Shown: in pieces, positions 50,601-63,382 of the stretch
Numbering within the stretch: the stretch's first letter is position 1
How the letters are laid out: each line of letters starts with the position of its first letter
Assembly (NCBI GenBank): GCA_035041965.1
Contig: JAPYMA010000337.1
Location: 85,001 to 149,000 of the forward strand
Reading direction: 5' to 3'
Length of the DNA stretch: 64,000 bases
Source of the DNA: Anisakis pegreffii
Taxonomy: Eukaryota > Nematoda > Chromadorea > Rhabditida > Anisakidae
Translations under genes and position numbers: made by a program
Notes under the pieces: generated by a model
What the model was told of the DNA's origin: nothing
The model's database searches: none
What the model saw: only the letters and a program-made list of their open reading frames with translations

Positions 50601-53600
50601 AATTGTCGCCGAATAAGAATCGTCAGATTCTGAAGTTTTAACCTGTTGCGTATTTGCATCTCTCGACTGTCTCCCATAACGCCAAAAAGAAAACAATCTA
50701 GGGCCACCTCCAGCACCAGGTTTCTGATCGTCTTTCTGAAATTCCATGACATCATCAGCTTTCTCTTTTCCTTTGTTATCCTCCGGCACTGCCGAACTGG
50801 GTGACTGCTCCTTTCTTTCTACACTCTTTATTCGTTCATCAGAATCTCTGGAAGGAGTCGGTATAGGCTTTTTGTGGCTTTTCATAAATGACATCTCCGA
50901 ATAATAAACCGATGAATGGTCACGAATGGGAGTCATATCGAGCTCTCGGTCACGTGCTGTGATTTGTAGAGTGTCTTCATAAGAAGTGGATGGTGAACCA
51001 TAATTTTCAACTTTAACAAATGACTTTTCGACCACCTTACTACCATCTTCAAGATGAGCATTCCCATACAAGTGCTCCATTCTGGTTGGCTGCAACTGAT
51101 CCGAGTCATAATCTTTTGTTTTAGCAATCAGCAATTGAGGAACGTCATCTGCATCATCAGTTGCGTAATGAGTAGGCTGTCTAACACCTGACTGCGATAC
51201 TGTGTATGTTTTACCACTCACAGTGAACAATTCACGGCCTTTTTCGATCAGTTCTTGCCCTCGTTCACTAAAACGTCGCAAAGTGCCACCTCGAGCAGCA
51301 GAACTAGAAGAGGAAGCTGTTTTTTCAACATCAACGGACGGTTTATCACGTAAATGGAGGATTGCTTTCTTCTTGTATTCGTCGCTAGCCAGTTCTTGTT
51401 CTGAATCCATGTCTTCATCAGATAATTCAGACGACGATCCTCCAATGTAACTACTACTGAGATCGCTAATGCTCCGTTTTTCCTCTGCATTTGTGCTTCC
51501 TACACCAACACCTACGCCACGACTCGATGACGATGTCGTAATAGGGCGCAACTTTCGTCGTCTGGATTTGGGTACAGATACACCACAATGATACACTGAT
51601 GAATACTCTCGAATTGGTGTACAATGCAATTCCTCATCACGCCTCACCGTTTCTAACGGACCGTCATACGATGTTGATGGAAGCCCATATAATTCGGGAC
51701 GAACATTGCACTTCTCAATCATTTCCGTTTCACCGCCATGTTTTGCATACCCGAATAATCTTCGTCGCCTCTCATTGGACGTTTTGGTAAGTGATTTTGA
51801 GGTTTGCCTATTCTTCTCGTTTACCCTTTGACCGTGCAACTCAAATGAGCTAGCGCCAGTTGTTTTCTCAGTCTTGTCAGAGGAGACTCCATCATAATAT
51901 ACTGACGAATAGGCTCTGAGTGATGCAGCTGATAACTCTACGGCACGTTCGGTTCGCATAACTGGTTCCGTAAGAACAGCAGTTGCTTGAGGATATGTTG
52001 ATTTCTTGATATCTTTCGCATCAATCACTTCTTCAGCACCTTCACAAATTGCTCGTTGAAAATCAAAAATATTACGATTACCGCCACGATAAGGCTGAGT
52101 CATACCGGAATGATAAACGTTAACAAAGTATTGAATCGGCCAACCAGCCAATTCATCTTGTTTATCCAAGTGCAGATTATGCAAGCGATCATCTTCGATG
52201 TCAATATCTGCACCTATATTTTTTAAGTAAGTTGTTGTTGTAGAAGGTTCATGGGCAATTCGATTTTTCTCATTTCTCCACTTTGTTCCTGGAATGAAAA
52301 CAACATCATCGTCAGCATCGACCGGTGGTTCACGCATTGGTCCTCCAGTTCGAGAGATTTCCTCATAATGCCCTGGATGATACGCAACACCCGTGCCTTG
52401 TAACGGATCAAACCGTAGGTCACTTTCTTTCCGCAGCTGGGTGACCTCATCAAAATCGTTATCAGCGCCAGTTTGCTGCAACGAAAACAAATTTTGCGAG
52501 TTAATAGCTTCAGGAAGCTGATTGGTTCCATTACTTTGGCATTCGTTTTTAGACTTGAGAAGTGTGAATCGTTGTTGATTCATTAATGGTGGTGGTTTGG
52601 AATGTGGAAGGGGTGGCTTGGAATGTGGAGTGATATCTGACTGAGCTGCTGCAGCTGCGTTCGATTGCGGATAGGAAGAAAAACGAAGCGGAGAAGTGGA
52701 AGAGGATGAGTAACGATAATTAGTAGTGGTAGCAGTAGTAGTATGATTAGTAGTAGAAGTGCTGGTAGTAGTAGTAGCAACAGTAGTAGTTGTAGTAGTA
52801 GGACGGCCAAAAGATGTGGCAGCAGCGGTAGTAGGAGTAGAGCGATATAACTGATCATGCATTAACGCTGCGGAACGATCCACAACAGACGAATCATTTC
52901 GCGTTGTCGATTCACCCACCTCGGTTAGCGTGGTAGCATCATGTCTTGAATACAACACATTCTCATCGCTATCGTTCAGCATTCTGTTTCGTTGCTCTTC
53001 GATCGTAAGCGGCAACTCCTCCATTGTTTGGTGATTCAGCGTGTACGTTTTCTCTAGCACTGTCATCTGGAAAGCAAATAAACCTTAGCTGCACTGAATA
53101 TAATTGACTTCAGCATTCTTTTGCATCATGGCTGAGATACAAATTTTATGTTTGCTGAGATTCCTTAGATTTTTTTGGCTATTCGATGTGATTCTTTCAG
53201 TTCTCTATAGCATTATGACGCGCCGTGTCGATCCGTAGCCGACTGCCATCACGATGTAAAAAGATAAGGAGCACTGAGTCACTGTGGCAATTATAATTGT
53301 AATTAATGCAACAGATAGCAAACAAGTTCTAAAGCCTACTTCACGTGAAGTGCCATCGTCCACATAATGCAATGGTGATGTCTGTTGATTATCGCCTATT
53401 TCTGGCGGAACTGAAAAAACTTAAAATTGTTTTATAGAAATTGTGTGAGTAGACACTACAAAATCATCAAAATTAATAATGAAACATCTTCTATAAGAGC
53501 AAAAACAATTTTAAAAACAACATTAGCCAAAACAGAGAATGACACAAACCATTTTCATCACTTATTGTTGCTATACGTGCACTATGAGATCGTTGTACTG

Positions 53601-56600
53601 CATCCGAGGGATGGCCAAACATTTGAGAAGCCATTTTGGATTGGAAGTGCGTTCTCCCCTGATAACGGAACCTTCCTGAGCCCCATCTGAACAGTCCTTT
53701 GTGTGGTTTTTCATCTGGTTGAATCAGTCTGAAACAAAAACGTATAAAGTTTGAACGAGAAAACTTCAAGAAAAAGCCACAAAAGAAATGAGTGGTTGGA
53801 TTAACTGAAAGAATTTGGATTAAGAGAATGATATTGTTTACTGGCAGCTTACCTGAAGAAAGTATGATGCTCGACACAACATTTCCAAATGCGTTTTGCA
53901 CTAGCGTAATCTGGTACCTTGAGTACGAACACTGACGCATTTTTGTCGAGCTGAACAGCATAATTACATTGAAAAATTTGAGGAAGAAAAAATATGCAAT
54001 CTACAAAACAAAAAAAAGTGAAAGTAATAACAATTCACCTCGCCGGGTTGCAGTTTAATGGTAAATGTGTTTCTCCGATAAGCGATTTTGATGATATTCT
54101 GCCAAATGAAACGATGGATACGTATCTGATCGCAATATATATAAATTCCATGCGCGCACACACCGACCTGTACTGGTACACCTTTTGAGTCCTGTAAGAG
54201 AAATACAATGGAATGTAATAAAAACTGATGGTGACTGATGTATAATCAAAAAGGCGAATAACGTCTTAAGAAGTTTCTTGAAATGAACTATTGGGTAAAA
54301 CCTTTTTAATACCCATATATGCAAATACAATCAAAGCACAAAAAATCGTACACAGTTTACCTTTGCTGGAAACAGGAAGACACCATACATGCTCAACTTC
54401 TTAGCGTTATCCAAATAATGTTGTTCGGCTTCTGCCGGTGTTTCACCCCTTGAATAAACAACAGAATATAATCAGTTCTTTCAAATTAAATGCTCCTTCG
54501 TGGTGGTAATATATTATGAATGGAACATAATTTTTGGATTCAGAAAAGACTTATTAAAAAACGAAAACAACATACTTATGCTGTCTGTGCAGTTCTCGAA
54601 CCTTTTCATAAAGTGTTGCCGACGGTACAGGTGCTAATCGACAATCTTGCAAAAAATCATCATAATCCGGCGTATCTTCATAATCACCTCGTTCCGCTTG
54701 CACTACATATGATCCCAATAAAGAATGTGTAGCCAAAGTAGCGGGAATCCTACGAGATATTCACATGACAATTCACGTAATGATTCCAAAAACAATACGA
54801 GTGCACCACTTATTACAGTTTTGGTCAGATGACAAAGTTACTTACAATAGAAGTTTCCAGAATCTGGAATTATACCGTTCGTTATACAGTATATTGAACG
54901 ATAGTATACTTAGGTATCAGGAAGGGTTATCAGAAGTTTCAATATCCAGGAATTCATATCAAAATCTCACCTATTTCCATACGGTTACTGAAGATTTCAG
55001 TTGTTTAGGAAAATGATTAAGAAATAATTCAACTGCACTCATCTTCAAATCTTTCACAACTCAACATACGAACATGTAAGCGCATAATCAAGAATCAATT
55101 ATGGTTGATTCATGTCGATATGGACAACTGTTCAAAAATTCTCAGAATGGACTTGAATTTTTTTGAATTTCAAGATTTTTTTCATATAATTGATACATTT
55201 CTCCAACTTTGAATAACATAGCAATATGTTGCTCACCACTTTTCACAGTGACCGGAGAAAAATCAGTGCTAAATGAGTAAAGTAAACTTTAAAACAGTTA
55301 GCATACTCTGCATTTAAGTTAAATTGAATTTTGCATTCGCGCATTTCCCAAATAAAATTCAACGTTGCTTGGTTTGCTGTCTGTAATCTAACGGAATCTA
55401 ACAAGCCAACCATGAAGAGACTAATTTTTCAGGGATATGAAAAAGGTAATTCATCTTTTGATAAGTTCAGAAGTACATTGATACAGTGATTCAGGCAAAC
55501 CTTTGATAAGTTCTTGTCAGAAGTACAATATATGAAAAATAAACACTGCTGCGTAAAGGAGTTTACTAGAAACCTCACCTTCCAGTATAAATATCATGAC
55601 GAATTTGAAGTGTGAGATAATAGCGAGTCAAATCATCAATCAAAGCGGTTGGATCAGGCGGATAGAATTTTACTTCAAAGTTGAACACCCATGGATGACC
55701 TGGAATGGTAAATAATAAACTATACTGGCAATGAGTAAAGGGAAATAAGTAATAAATCAATAACATTGTGTCAATTATAACAACAATTATCAACAAGAAC
55801 TGTATTGATAAGATTGGCCAACTTCTTCTTCATCAGTGAGTGATTTGAAGAGTACCATGCAAATCAAATGATTCGATTTTTTGTTTTATGGTTCTGTTCT
55901 TATAGGTGGAGGAATTTGAGCATGTCAAAAAAGGAGTAAAGCAGCTCGCAAATCTTTGAAGGTTGATTTTTTGTTTATTTCCGCCAAAAACGTTTAACAA
56001 TATTTTCAAAATGCCTATGCGATCACAAGAAAGTGATCCCTTTGATACCACCATGAATTCACGATAGCAAACTTTTTGATCATAGTATCAATTCATTGAT
56101 GTTCTTTCGAATTAATGCTGTTGTTGAAGATGAAAGATGGTGGTTATCTAGATTATTGGAAGGAGGAGGGAGATATTGGCTGTCGTCAAGAGAGGGTGTG
56201 AAAATCACTTAATGAATAACCTTTCAACTGCCTGCTAATTCGTTTATCTTCGTAAATCCAATGCTGAAAGATAAACATAAATTAAAAAATATTTCATCTG
56301 CCGGTCAGTTGTTAACAAGGGCAACATTCTGAAAGGATTAAGAACGTCGAGCAGGCGATTTCGAGAGAATCAATAAAAGCAGAAAAGAAAAAAAGAAGCG
56401 AACAAAACTTACTCGATTTCCATTTTCATCCAAATACGATAATCCAAAATAGTCCTTCTCGGCCAACTTCAGATGCTCAATCACTTTATCGAACAGTTCT
56501 TTACCTTCAGCTTTCTTCTTCAAAAAAAAAAACTGACTAAACAAGGATTTATTGAATGTCGAAGATACAAAACCAATAATAATTAGAAATATTATAACTA

Positions 56601-57443
56601 GCAAACATCAGAATAATAGTAATTTTAACAAAAACAATAACAAAAGTATAGTAGATTAACGAAGCGTTTTCAACTGTTGAGCAACTGCAACAACTCAAAG
56701 GGCACATAGAAGGAACGAAAAAAATGGACGCAACAGCAGTAGTGATTCATGAAAAGCAAACATAATGAGATATTCTTTGATTTGATTGAAAGCTAGACAA
56801 ACAAATTTTCGAACAGTGCTCAACAATTTGCGCTTTATAAAAAATAACAGTAACTGCAATCTAGTAAATACCCATCCACTTAGGCAAGGATATAGAGAGA
56901 TGCGATAAGCAAATGAATTTTACGGAATACATATCACGAGTAAATTAAAACACACTAAAAATGTTGACGAAGAGCATTTCAAGAAGGAAGCTAACGCAAG
57001 GTGATATAAGAAAAAAAAGTAGAATTTGATAGGAAGATCGCACTTTCAGCAATAACTATATGCATCAAAAATAAAAATTCTTCGCTAGACGTCACATGAA
57101 ATAAGTCTTTGGAAATCGAGTGCGAAAGAATTTCAAATTATAATGTTCGAAATATTCTTTCTCGCACTACTGAATGTGATCAGACAGATGAATCGAATAG
57201 TAAATTTAAGAAGAAAACATAATATGAATACCACTTTTGGTAACCAATGAACAAACAAATGAAGGAATAAATAGATGAGGTACTAACCGAGACGTGAAAA
57301 ACCTCAGTGCTGGCATCTAAAAGATGAACGGTAGCCGACTGCAGATGCGAATCGCCTGTGAGATTCTCGTTCGCAGACTGCTCCAGAACGGGATTGTTAT
57401 CACTATCGGTTGTTGTAGTCACTGTCGTCTCGCCTTTACCCAT
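37722..57443 (-). CDS. frm-1: giant protein 4.1 homologue (FERM-FA-giant repeat exon-4.1 CTD)
   Basis: A membrane-skeleton adaptor of the protein 4.1/coracle family. The FERM module binds membrane proteins, and the family links them to spectrin-actin. Exons, 5' to 3': 57288-57443, 56413-56517, 56221-56263, 55579-55699, 54576-54749, 54361-54448, 54039-54191, 53853-53950, 53550-53728, 53340-53410, 41547-53066, 40505-40672, an uncertain exon within 39639-39757, 39482-39547, 39289-39381, 38850-38936, 38400-38636, 38163-38249, 37722-37811. Apart from the uncertain one, every junction is GT-AG with consistent phase. FERM covers residues ~35-313, then the FA motif FRYQGRT, ~3,840 repeat residues, a Lys/Ser/Thr-rich region and the CTD ending [14 protein letters not shown]. 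Full length is about 4,500 residues. The ATG follows an acceptor (TTTGCAG, exon from 57450), so the 5' end is trans-spliced or has an upstream leader exon. Confidence 0.9.
39639..39757 (-). other. frm-1: ambiguous exon of the protein 4.1 gene
   Basis: A good acceptor (GATTTTAG) starts a phase-0 frame reading [13 protein letters not shown]. The second half reads naturally ([19 protein letters not shown], ending TTSVD and a GT donor) only in a different frame. The block is 119 bp, one short of a multiple of three. Options are a shorter exon at 39639-39710 using an AG inside the block, a skipped exon, or a one-base assembly error. Confidence 0.4.
42560..51780 (-). repeat. frm-1: tandem protein-coding repeat array in the giant exon
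   Basis: Repeat unit, in protein order: (A) RLxDYRLFGRxxHxGexEVI, then [20 protein letters not shown]; (B) [20 protein letters not shown] followed by KxK; (C) an acidic Ser/Glu/Asp linker; (D) [15 protein letters not shown]. Complete A+B units start near 51.77, 51.09, 49.59, 48.94, 48.44, 47.86, 47.31, 46.79, 46.24, 45.57, 45.01 and 44.55 kb. Extra B copies continue to about 42.56 kb. D motifs lie near 50.69, 50.20, 49.15, 48.63, 48.05, 47.49, 46.94, 46.37, 45.82, 45.25, 44.66, 44.18, 43.64 and 42.76 kb. The central units repeat every 445-640 bp. Copies have diverged at the DNA level but keep the key residues, which indicates selection on protein. Confidence 0.88.
52690..52830 (-). repeat. 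frm-1: trinucleotide-rich poly-Thr coding tract
   Basis: An imperfect GTA/GTT-type trinucleotide repeat (plus-strand reading). On the coding strand it reads as threonine codons with Ser, Ala and Val interruptions, including runs such as [20 protein letters not shown]. Such tracts change length easily, so it may be polymorphic. Confidence 0.8.
53340..57443 (-). other. frm-1: FERM and FERM-adjacent exons of the protein 4.1 gene
   Basis: Ten exons encode 396 residues. A short Thr/Asp-rich leader (52-residue exon 1) runs into the F1 lobe ([20 protein letters not shown], then RISRQLKG and [12 protein letters not shown]). The F2 lobe follows ([28 protein letters not shown]), then F3 ([31 protein letters not shown]). 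The FA segment carries GRFRYQGRT. Each block aligns by eye with the matching part of vertebrate protein 4.1 in order, with no missing lobe. The last small exon (53340-53410) ends at phase 0 and so joins directly to the giant exon. Confidence 0.93.
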
Positions 57444-60400
57444 CTCAGCTCTGCAAACAATCAGTTACGATAACAGAACAACATTAAACAATTAGCGAAA
57501 ACAAAGAAACGTCCATGAGTGTCACATTATATGACTTATATCAGCGAAACAAACAAAATGTATCATGAAATTAAATTCTAGCATCAACGACAATACAAAA
57601 ATATATCAAGGAATTGAACGTATACGATTCGCAAATCACATCAGTGATATCACATGTGTGATGTGCAATCAAGTTAGATGTTCAAAATACCATTGTGATG
57701 ATTGAAAATGCTCGATTCATAACCTTGAAATGAAGTAGACTATGCCTGGACATCAAAGATACTATTGCGCGGATTAATACTTTCATCCAATTTTAAGAAA
57801 TTTAGAATCTCATTAAAATATCTGATGCTTAATTTATTTCGTGTGCGCATGAGAAATATTGAAAAATTAACATGAGAATATTACATCAATCGTGAGAGAG
57901 CGAAGATTCTCTAAAATCTTGTTTATTCACAGGCAATGTGATATAGTCGAATAAAATTTGGAAAAATGGTACAAATCAATAATAATTATACTGTAGAAAC
58001 TCGCTTATTAGTGTAATCTCGAATAGATTTTACTGAGTAATGCCAAAAAAACAGTTCAATAGGCATATAGTGGAGGATGTGGGGATTATTCATTCGATGA
58101 TTTACGAGACAGCAATCGAATATTGACATGAGTTACGGTGGAGCGAATAGATAAAGCTGTGAAATGATAGACCATTGCAAAATGAACAGCATAATAAAAG
58201 GATGAAATTATCAATCATGTATCGCATAAATTGCGTCATCTCATATGCTCATAACAATTCAATCCGATAGCCGAATTCATCGTTACGATCGTTATTTCAA
58301 AGACACATAAACAAATGGTGAAACAAACAAAGTAATTCTTCTCTGAGTATTGTAATACACCTTGAGTAATTTTCCCAAAACCAGATCGCAGCTGACAAGA
58401 CAAAACAACCCAAAAATTGCACCACATACAAAGTGACGAATTTCTCATTGAAACGCTTATAAATACAAACAAATTCTAATTATTGTTTGCTCAAAAACAT
58501 TATACGCATCGGTGTGCGTTATTTGTTGACGATGGCATTGTGACTGTTACAAACATGGGATAAAACTGAAAACGATAAAATACATGTATTGTCAATAATA
58601 TGAGGGAATGCTAAATTGAATCTGAAAAAGAAGTAGCGAATCGTTCTTGTTCTGCTGCTGACCTTTTGTCAACAGGATTTAGTTTAGTTTAACAAATTAC
58701 TTTCAAAGTGATAAATCTTAATCAGATGAAAGAATATTCATGACAAAACAGAACTGCAATACTGTTTCGTGATAATTTAAACGTCAGCGCAATATCAAAC
58801 AAAATAAAACTAAAGCGCCTCCAGAAAAAATAACGGAATGTTTGAATGATCGGATGGAACGGCTCACTTGAATAAATGAGCATAAATATGTTGCAGGTGG
58901 ATGTTCACTTGTATGACAGATATAGCAGAAACGTTCATTAATGAAAGTATTCAGCAAAAAGATGATGCGATGATCTGGTGAATAGCGATTTGTGTAATAT
59001 AAGATAAAATGTTGGCAGTGAATGATAAAAGTACAATCACATTCAAAATTTATATCTCTGATCCAATTCAACAGCTGCTATGCAAAATCGTAAGCGTAAA
59101 CAGAAAGAAACAAAACAAAAAAGCTCCATTGGTTGGAAAGAAACGCTGAAAATGAGTAAGTGCTTCTCTCATTTCTATTTTTCACATCCGGTTGCCATAT
59201 TCTGCTGATGAATACTGCTTTTTAAACATATTATCAGTGTTGAATTTTGTTATTAATGAGATAATGCTAATGTTCCATGATCACATTGGCAAAGTTCAAA
59301 AGAATTCATATGATATTTTCAATAGGAGGAAAGGTTCTTTTATACACAAATCAGGCATGAAAGTTGTAGAGAATCAGAGGATGACTGAATGAAGAATTAT
59401 TTTGACATGGGATGAAAATTTTGAAAAGTGATTAAAATCCTTCCTCCTGAATAATGAAGCTGACACAATTATGCAATCGCACTTGATCAATGAGCATTCG
59501 TTGTGTTTCAATTCATTTCTCATTCACTTCAATGCGTTATTCGTTGAAACATCATTTGGTGAGGATACGAAATGAGAATAATAAATGTCGGCAAGACAAA
59601 CCGATTTCAACTCAATGCAGTCCCCTCCCCCTCCAGTTGCAATTGATAACCTCCTTTAAGCTGCTGTTTTGCGATTTTCGGACTCTAGTGGACGTATGCT
59701 TGTAATTCAGAACACTTGTGGACAACATAATTATAACACCACTAAGATGTTAAACAATATCAAATAACTTTTATACCACGAACTGTTATTGTTTCGAAGA
59801 TTGATTGAACCACGATTATGAACTGAACTCAGTTTCGATTAACGTTTGAAATAAACGAGGATTAATGCAGACAATATCATATGGTTGAAATAATGAAATT
59901 TAGAAGTTGAAACAACGAAGTTATCTTAACGATGCGATAAATAAACAGCGCAACATGATGCTGCAATCAATGGCAGATTACGGTGGGGAGATGAGTTGGT
60001 GAAATGTTTGGATTGTTTGCGATGAGATATTGAATCAAGTATGAAGAAAAAGTAAACAACCAAATTTGAGCGAGAAATAAGGAATTTTGAAATGACAGTA
60101 TATTTACTTCACTTGTACTCACTGTCATAACAACAGCACATAATGCATGATAATTAGGTGTATATACTGTCTGGTGTGCATGTAGGAAAGTTTGCTTCAA
60201 AAAACCTGACTTACCTCTTTTACTTTTTATTTTCCCTATGATTCAACAAAGTATGCTATGAAACAGCAGAGTAGAAAAGAGTAACGAGATGGAGAGAAAT
60301 TCATTTATGTATGGCATACAGCAGCTAGCTAAATATTTGAAGAAAACGAATTGTTTCTCCCATCTTCTTTCAGTGAATGACATTCTTATTAGTGAATTGA

Positions 60401-62319
60401 TTTTCCTTTTTTCTTAGAAACTTTCGTTCTTTAATTCTTGAATTCAATTAAATGTAGATTTGCAGAGGGAAATTTTTTTTTGAACAATCAAAACGTATTG
60501 TACAATCAGTTGATGAGAAATGAATTGATTGAAATAACTTCACCCAAGGTTACCGTTACTGAGCGGTGAGTAATTAGATGTAGAAAATGACTGAGTTTAT
60601 AATTATCATGTCACTGCCACGCTTCGGTGATACCTCCCATCAAATAGAGCAGTGCTATGAAAACAGGATGAATGCATGTGAAAAGAAGATGCGAATTACA
60701 GTTAAGATGCGATGCAGCAGTATCTGCACCGCTTGCGTTTCAGAAGTTATACATGTGTGTAGAAAAATAGAAGGACAAAGAGGAAATGAAATTGTTTTTT
60801 GGCGAAGGTAACAAAGGTAACAAAGTAAGTGTAGTTCAGCGACGATCGATTGTTGCGATTCAAAAGCATTCATTGTTCATTCAAGCTGTCAAGTGCATAA
60901 ATAAGGCGTTCTAAACACACTCGCTGGTTTCGTTTTTGATTTTCGAACAACTTTTCTTTTCATCACAAAAAACCAATCAGATATCGCTTAGTAATCGCTG
61001 AAAAAACTTTGAAAATTTGCCGTGATTCAAACAACTTGACTGATCACTGGCCTAACTAGCGACAACTATGGATTGAAGCCTATAACTGATATTGTAAAAT
61101 GATGTCATCGTTCTGAAATTGATCATGTGAAAAGTTTGGTTTTACACGTGAACAAAGTTTGTATAATATGCAGATATGATAAGGAAATCTGGATTACCGA
61201 TTAGGAATGAGCACCGCTGATTCGTATATTAGTATCAAAATGCTGATCACAAAAAATCCGAGGTTTGAATAGCAGACTGGAAGTGAAGAAGCCGCGATAA
61301 TTCCGTACAACCGCTGTCTATTGATTTCCTCATGACAAATTCATTGTTGTCCGAAGTGTATGTTCTACAACTATAAAAGCAACAGACTAAGGCAAGAAAC
61401 AAGCAAACAAACGAACCGATTGATTTGCTATTATCGCAGAGTTGGAGGAATATAAATGATGTAAGCATAGCATAAAGTACGATGAATAAAATCGAAATAA
61501 AACAAATTAAGAACGAGAATCGATAGAAAGTAGAAATTGAATAAAAGAAATTGAAGAAATTAAAAAGAAAGTAAAGTAAGAAATATCAATATCAGTAATA
61601 TTCAATGCAAAGAAAACTAAAACGAAAAAACAAAATTCTGGAAAGTCTTACATTCTGGTATGAACAAATGCACAACGCAACGCAACTAGTTGAACAAAAT
61701 GAAATACTGGTGATTGATTTCCCACATAAATAAAACAATACTGTACATTCATACTAGTATTTTCACTTTTCCTTTCCATTTTTTCATAAATTTCATTTCC
61801 TAGTTCTGCTACTATAAAAACATTCAATTCACCTCGTTCGGCCTTCAAAACGTTTTTCACGTTAGTAATCACATCAATAAACTGACGCAATTCAATCAGA
61901 GATTCTCTACTTTTACAAATACACTGAGATAGCCGATTTGAATGAATCATCATGTAACAATTATTCACCTGTTTTTTTTTGCTTTCAATGTACAAATACG
62001 CTATACAGAACAATTTTATATTTGTCATGTATCATTATGTAGGACGGTTTCGAGGACGACGAATGACGAGCAATCAAAAAGCAACGAACAGCTATCGATA
62101 TCCCTCATTCATTCATCATCTAACCTAGCTTCCTATAACACTTGTAACCGCAATTTGCCTATGAAATTCATCTGTTTCTTACTGTTGCTGCTATCAGTTA
62201 ACCAGTTTACAAATCCAGCTACTTCAATTACGATCAACATATCTGATCACGAAATATGCATACGCCAGAGATTTTCTTTGAATGACACTAATCATCATTT
62301 CATATTACTCATTATACAC

Positions 62320-62323
<4 letters not shown>

Positions 62324-62389
<66 letters not shown>
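62324..62389. repeat. (TA)n microsatellite
   Basis: Almost pure AT dinucleotide run of about 66 bp. It accounts for the 'IYIYIY' frames seen across it. Confidence 0.95.
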
Positions 62390-62393
<4 letters not shown>

Positions 62394-63382
62394 CAAAATT
62401 TGAACACAAAAAGGCAGGATGCTTTGATATTGGACCAAAATTTGATTCGTTAAACCGCATTAGTAGGAGTGACTGGATATGTCAAATCATATATCATTAA
62501 CTGAAACGTAACAGACGCTCAACTGCACCAAAATGGATAAGTGTTTTTGGCTTCATGAATCGTAAATTTCATGCACTCAAAAAATATTTAAATGCAATTC
62601 AATTTATGTGAATAACGCTGATCAATTAATATAAAAATGAAATAACTCATTTGATCTGTTTATTAAGCGACGTTTCTTCCGAGAAAGCCAATTTAAATCA
62701 TAATCACTTCACTAATAATGTTATGGCATTCTGACTGAAGTTGTTTGAAATTTGACGTTTCAACGCGTAATCGGCGCAAACAAATGAATGTGATCACTAA
62801 ATCTGCTCATCAATCCGTCAATTGAACGTAAGCAATTGAAACTGAAAATGTACATCGCAACATCACGTCGATTATCTATCAAACAGTAACCATTCTATGA
62901 ACACAAACTGAGTATAAACTGACTCTATTTTATCGTCAAACTTCGACCTGAAAAATTTCTATTCATTCTAGACACATCAAGAACGGAGCTGTTTAATCAA
63001 TTCTGAGTAACAATTGCGACGAATGTTGGAATGCAATGAACCTATTCAGTAATCGAATTTAATTCATCCTGCTCATGGATCGTTCTGAGGGCATTAGGCA
63101 TCAGACATGTAAACGACATAATAATACACATTATTTTTGTTAATATTGTAGGTATTATGGTGTTGAATATTACTAGACATGACACCCGCCATAAGACAAC
63201 AAACTTCCCACAAATTTCAAACGTTTCGCACCATTCCACCGTAAATAGTCCACTACGATTCGAAACGTCCATGTGATGAGTTCAGTTCGAATATTATACG
63301 CATACGCAACAGATCTATTATTGCTAAAGGATATACGTACACAGCACACACCGCGAGCGAGCACCGTTCGTTGAGTAGATGA

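Larger units (their letters stand above)
41547..53066 (-). other. frm-1: giant 11,520-bp coding exon of protein 4.1
   Basis: An uninterrupted open frame of 3,840 codons, bounded by acceptor TTTCCAG (before 53066) and donor ACAG|GTAAGT (after 41547). Both ends are phase 0. In order it encodes a Thr/Ser-rich head (with poly-Thr near 52.7-52.8 kb), about 23 copies of the VYHSG-type motif, 12 copies of a ~65-residue DYRLFGR/EVIEK/PESY/VYHSG unit, 14 copies of a FSFWR-type basic motif and a Ser/Thr-rich tail ending GYIKRRITQ. No known domain, signal peptide or membrane segment is visible. Open frame length, strong splice sites and phase make this a real exon. The frame's last 75 codons past the donor (41319-41546) are intron read-through. 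Confidence 0.93.

Noticed and set aside
42296..52858. Many 60-135-residue frames overlapping the giant exon in other frames
   Set aside because: They are shadows of the repetitive coding strand and show the same periodicity, with no independent splice or start context.
53340..53410. The giant frame starting at its own ATG (53066) as a separate gene
   Set aside because: The ATG directly follows a TTTCCAG acceptor. The small exon 53340-53410 bridges the FERM exons to it in perfect phase, so it is better read as an internal exon.
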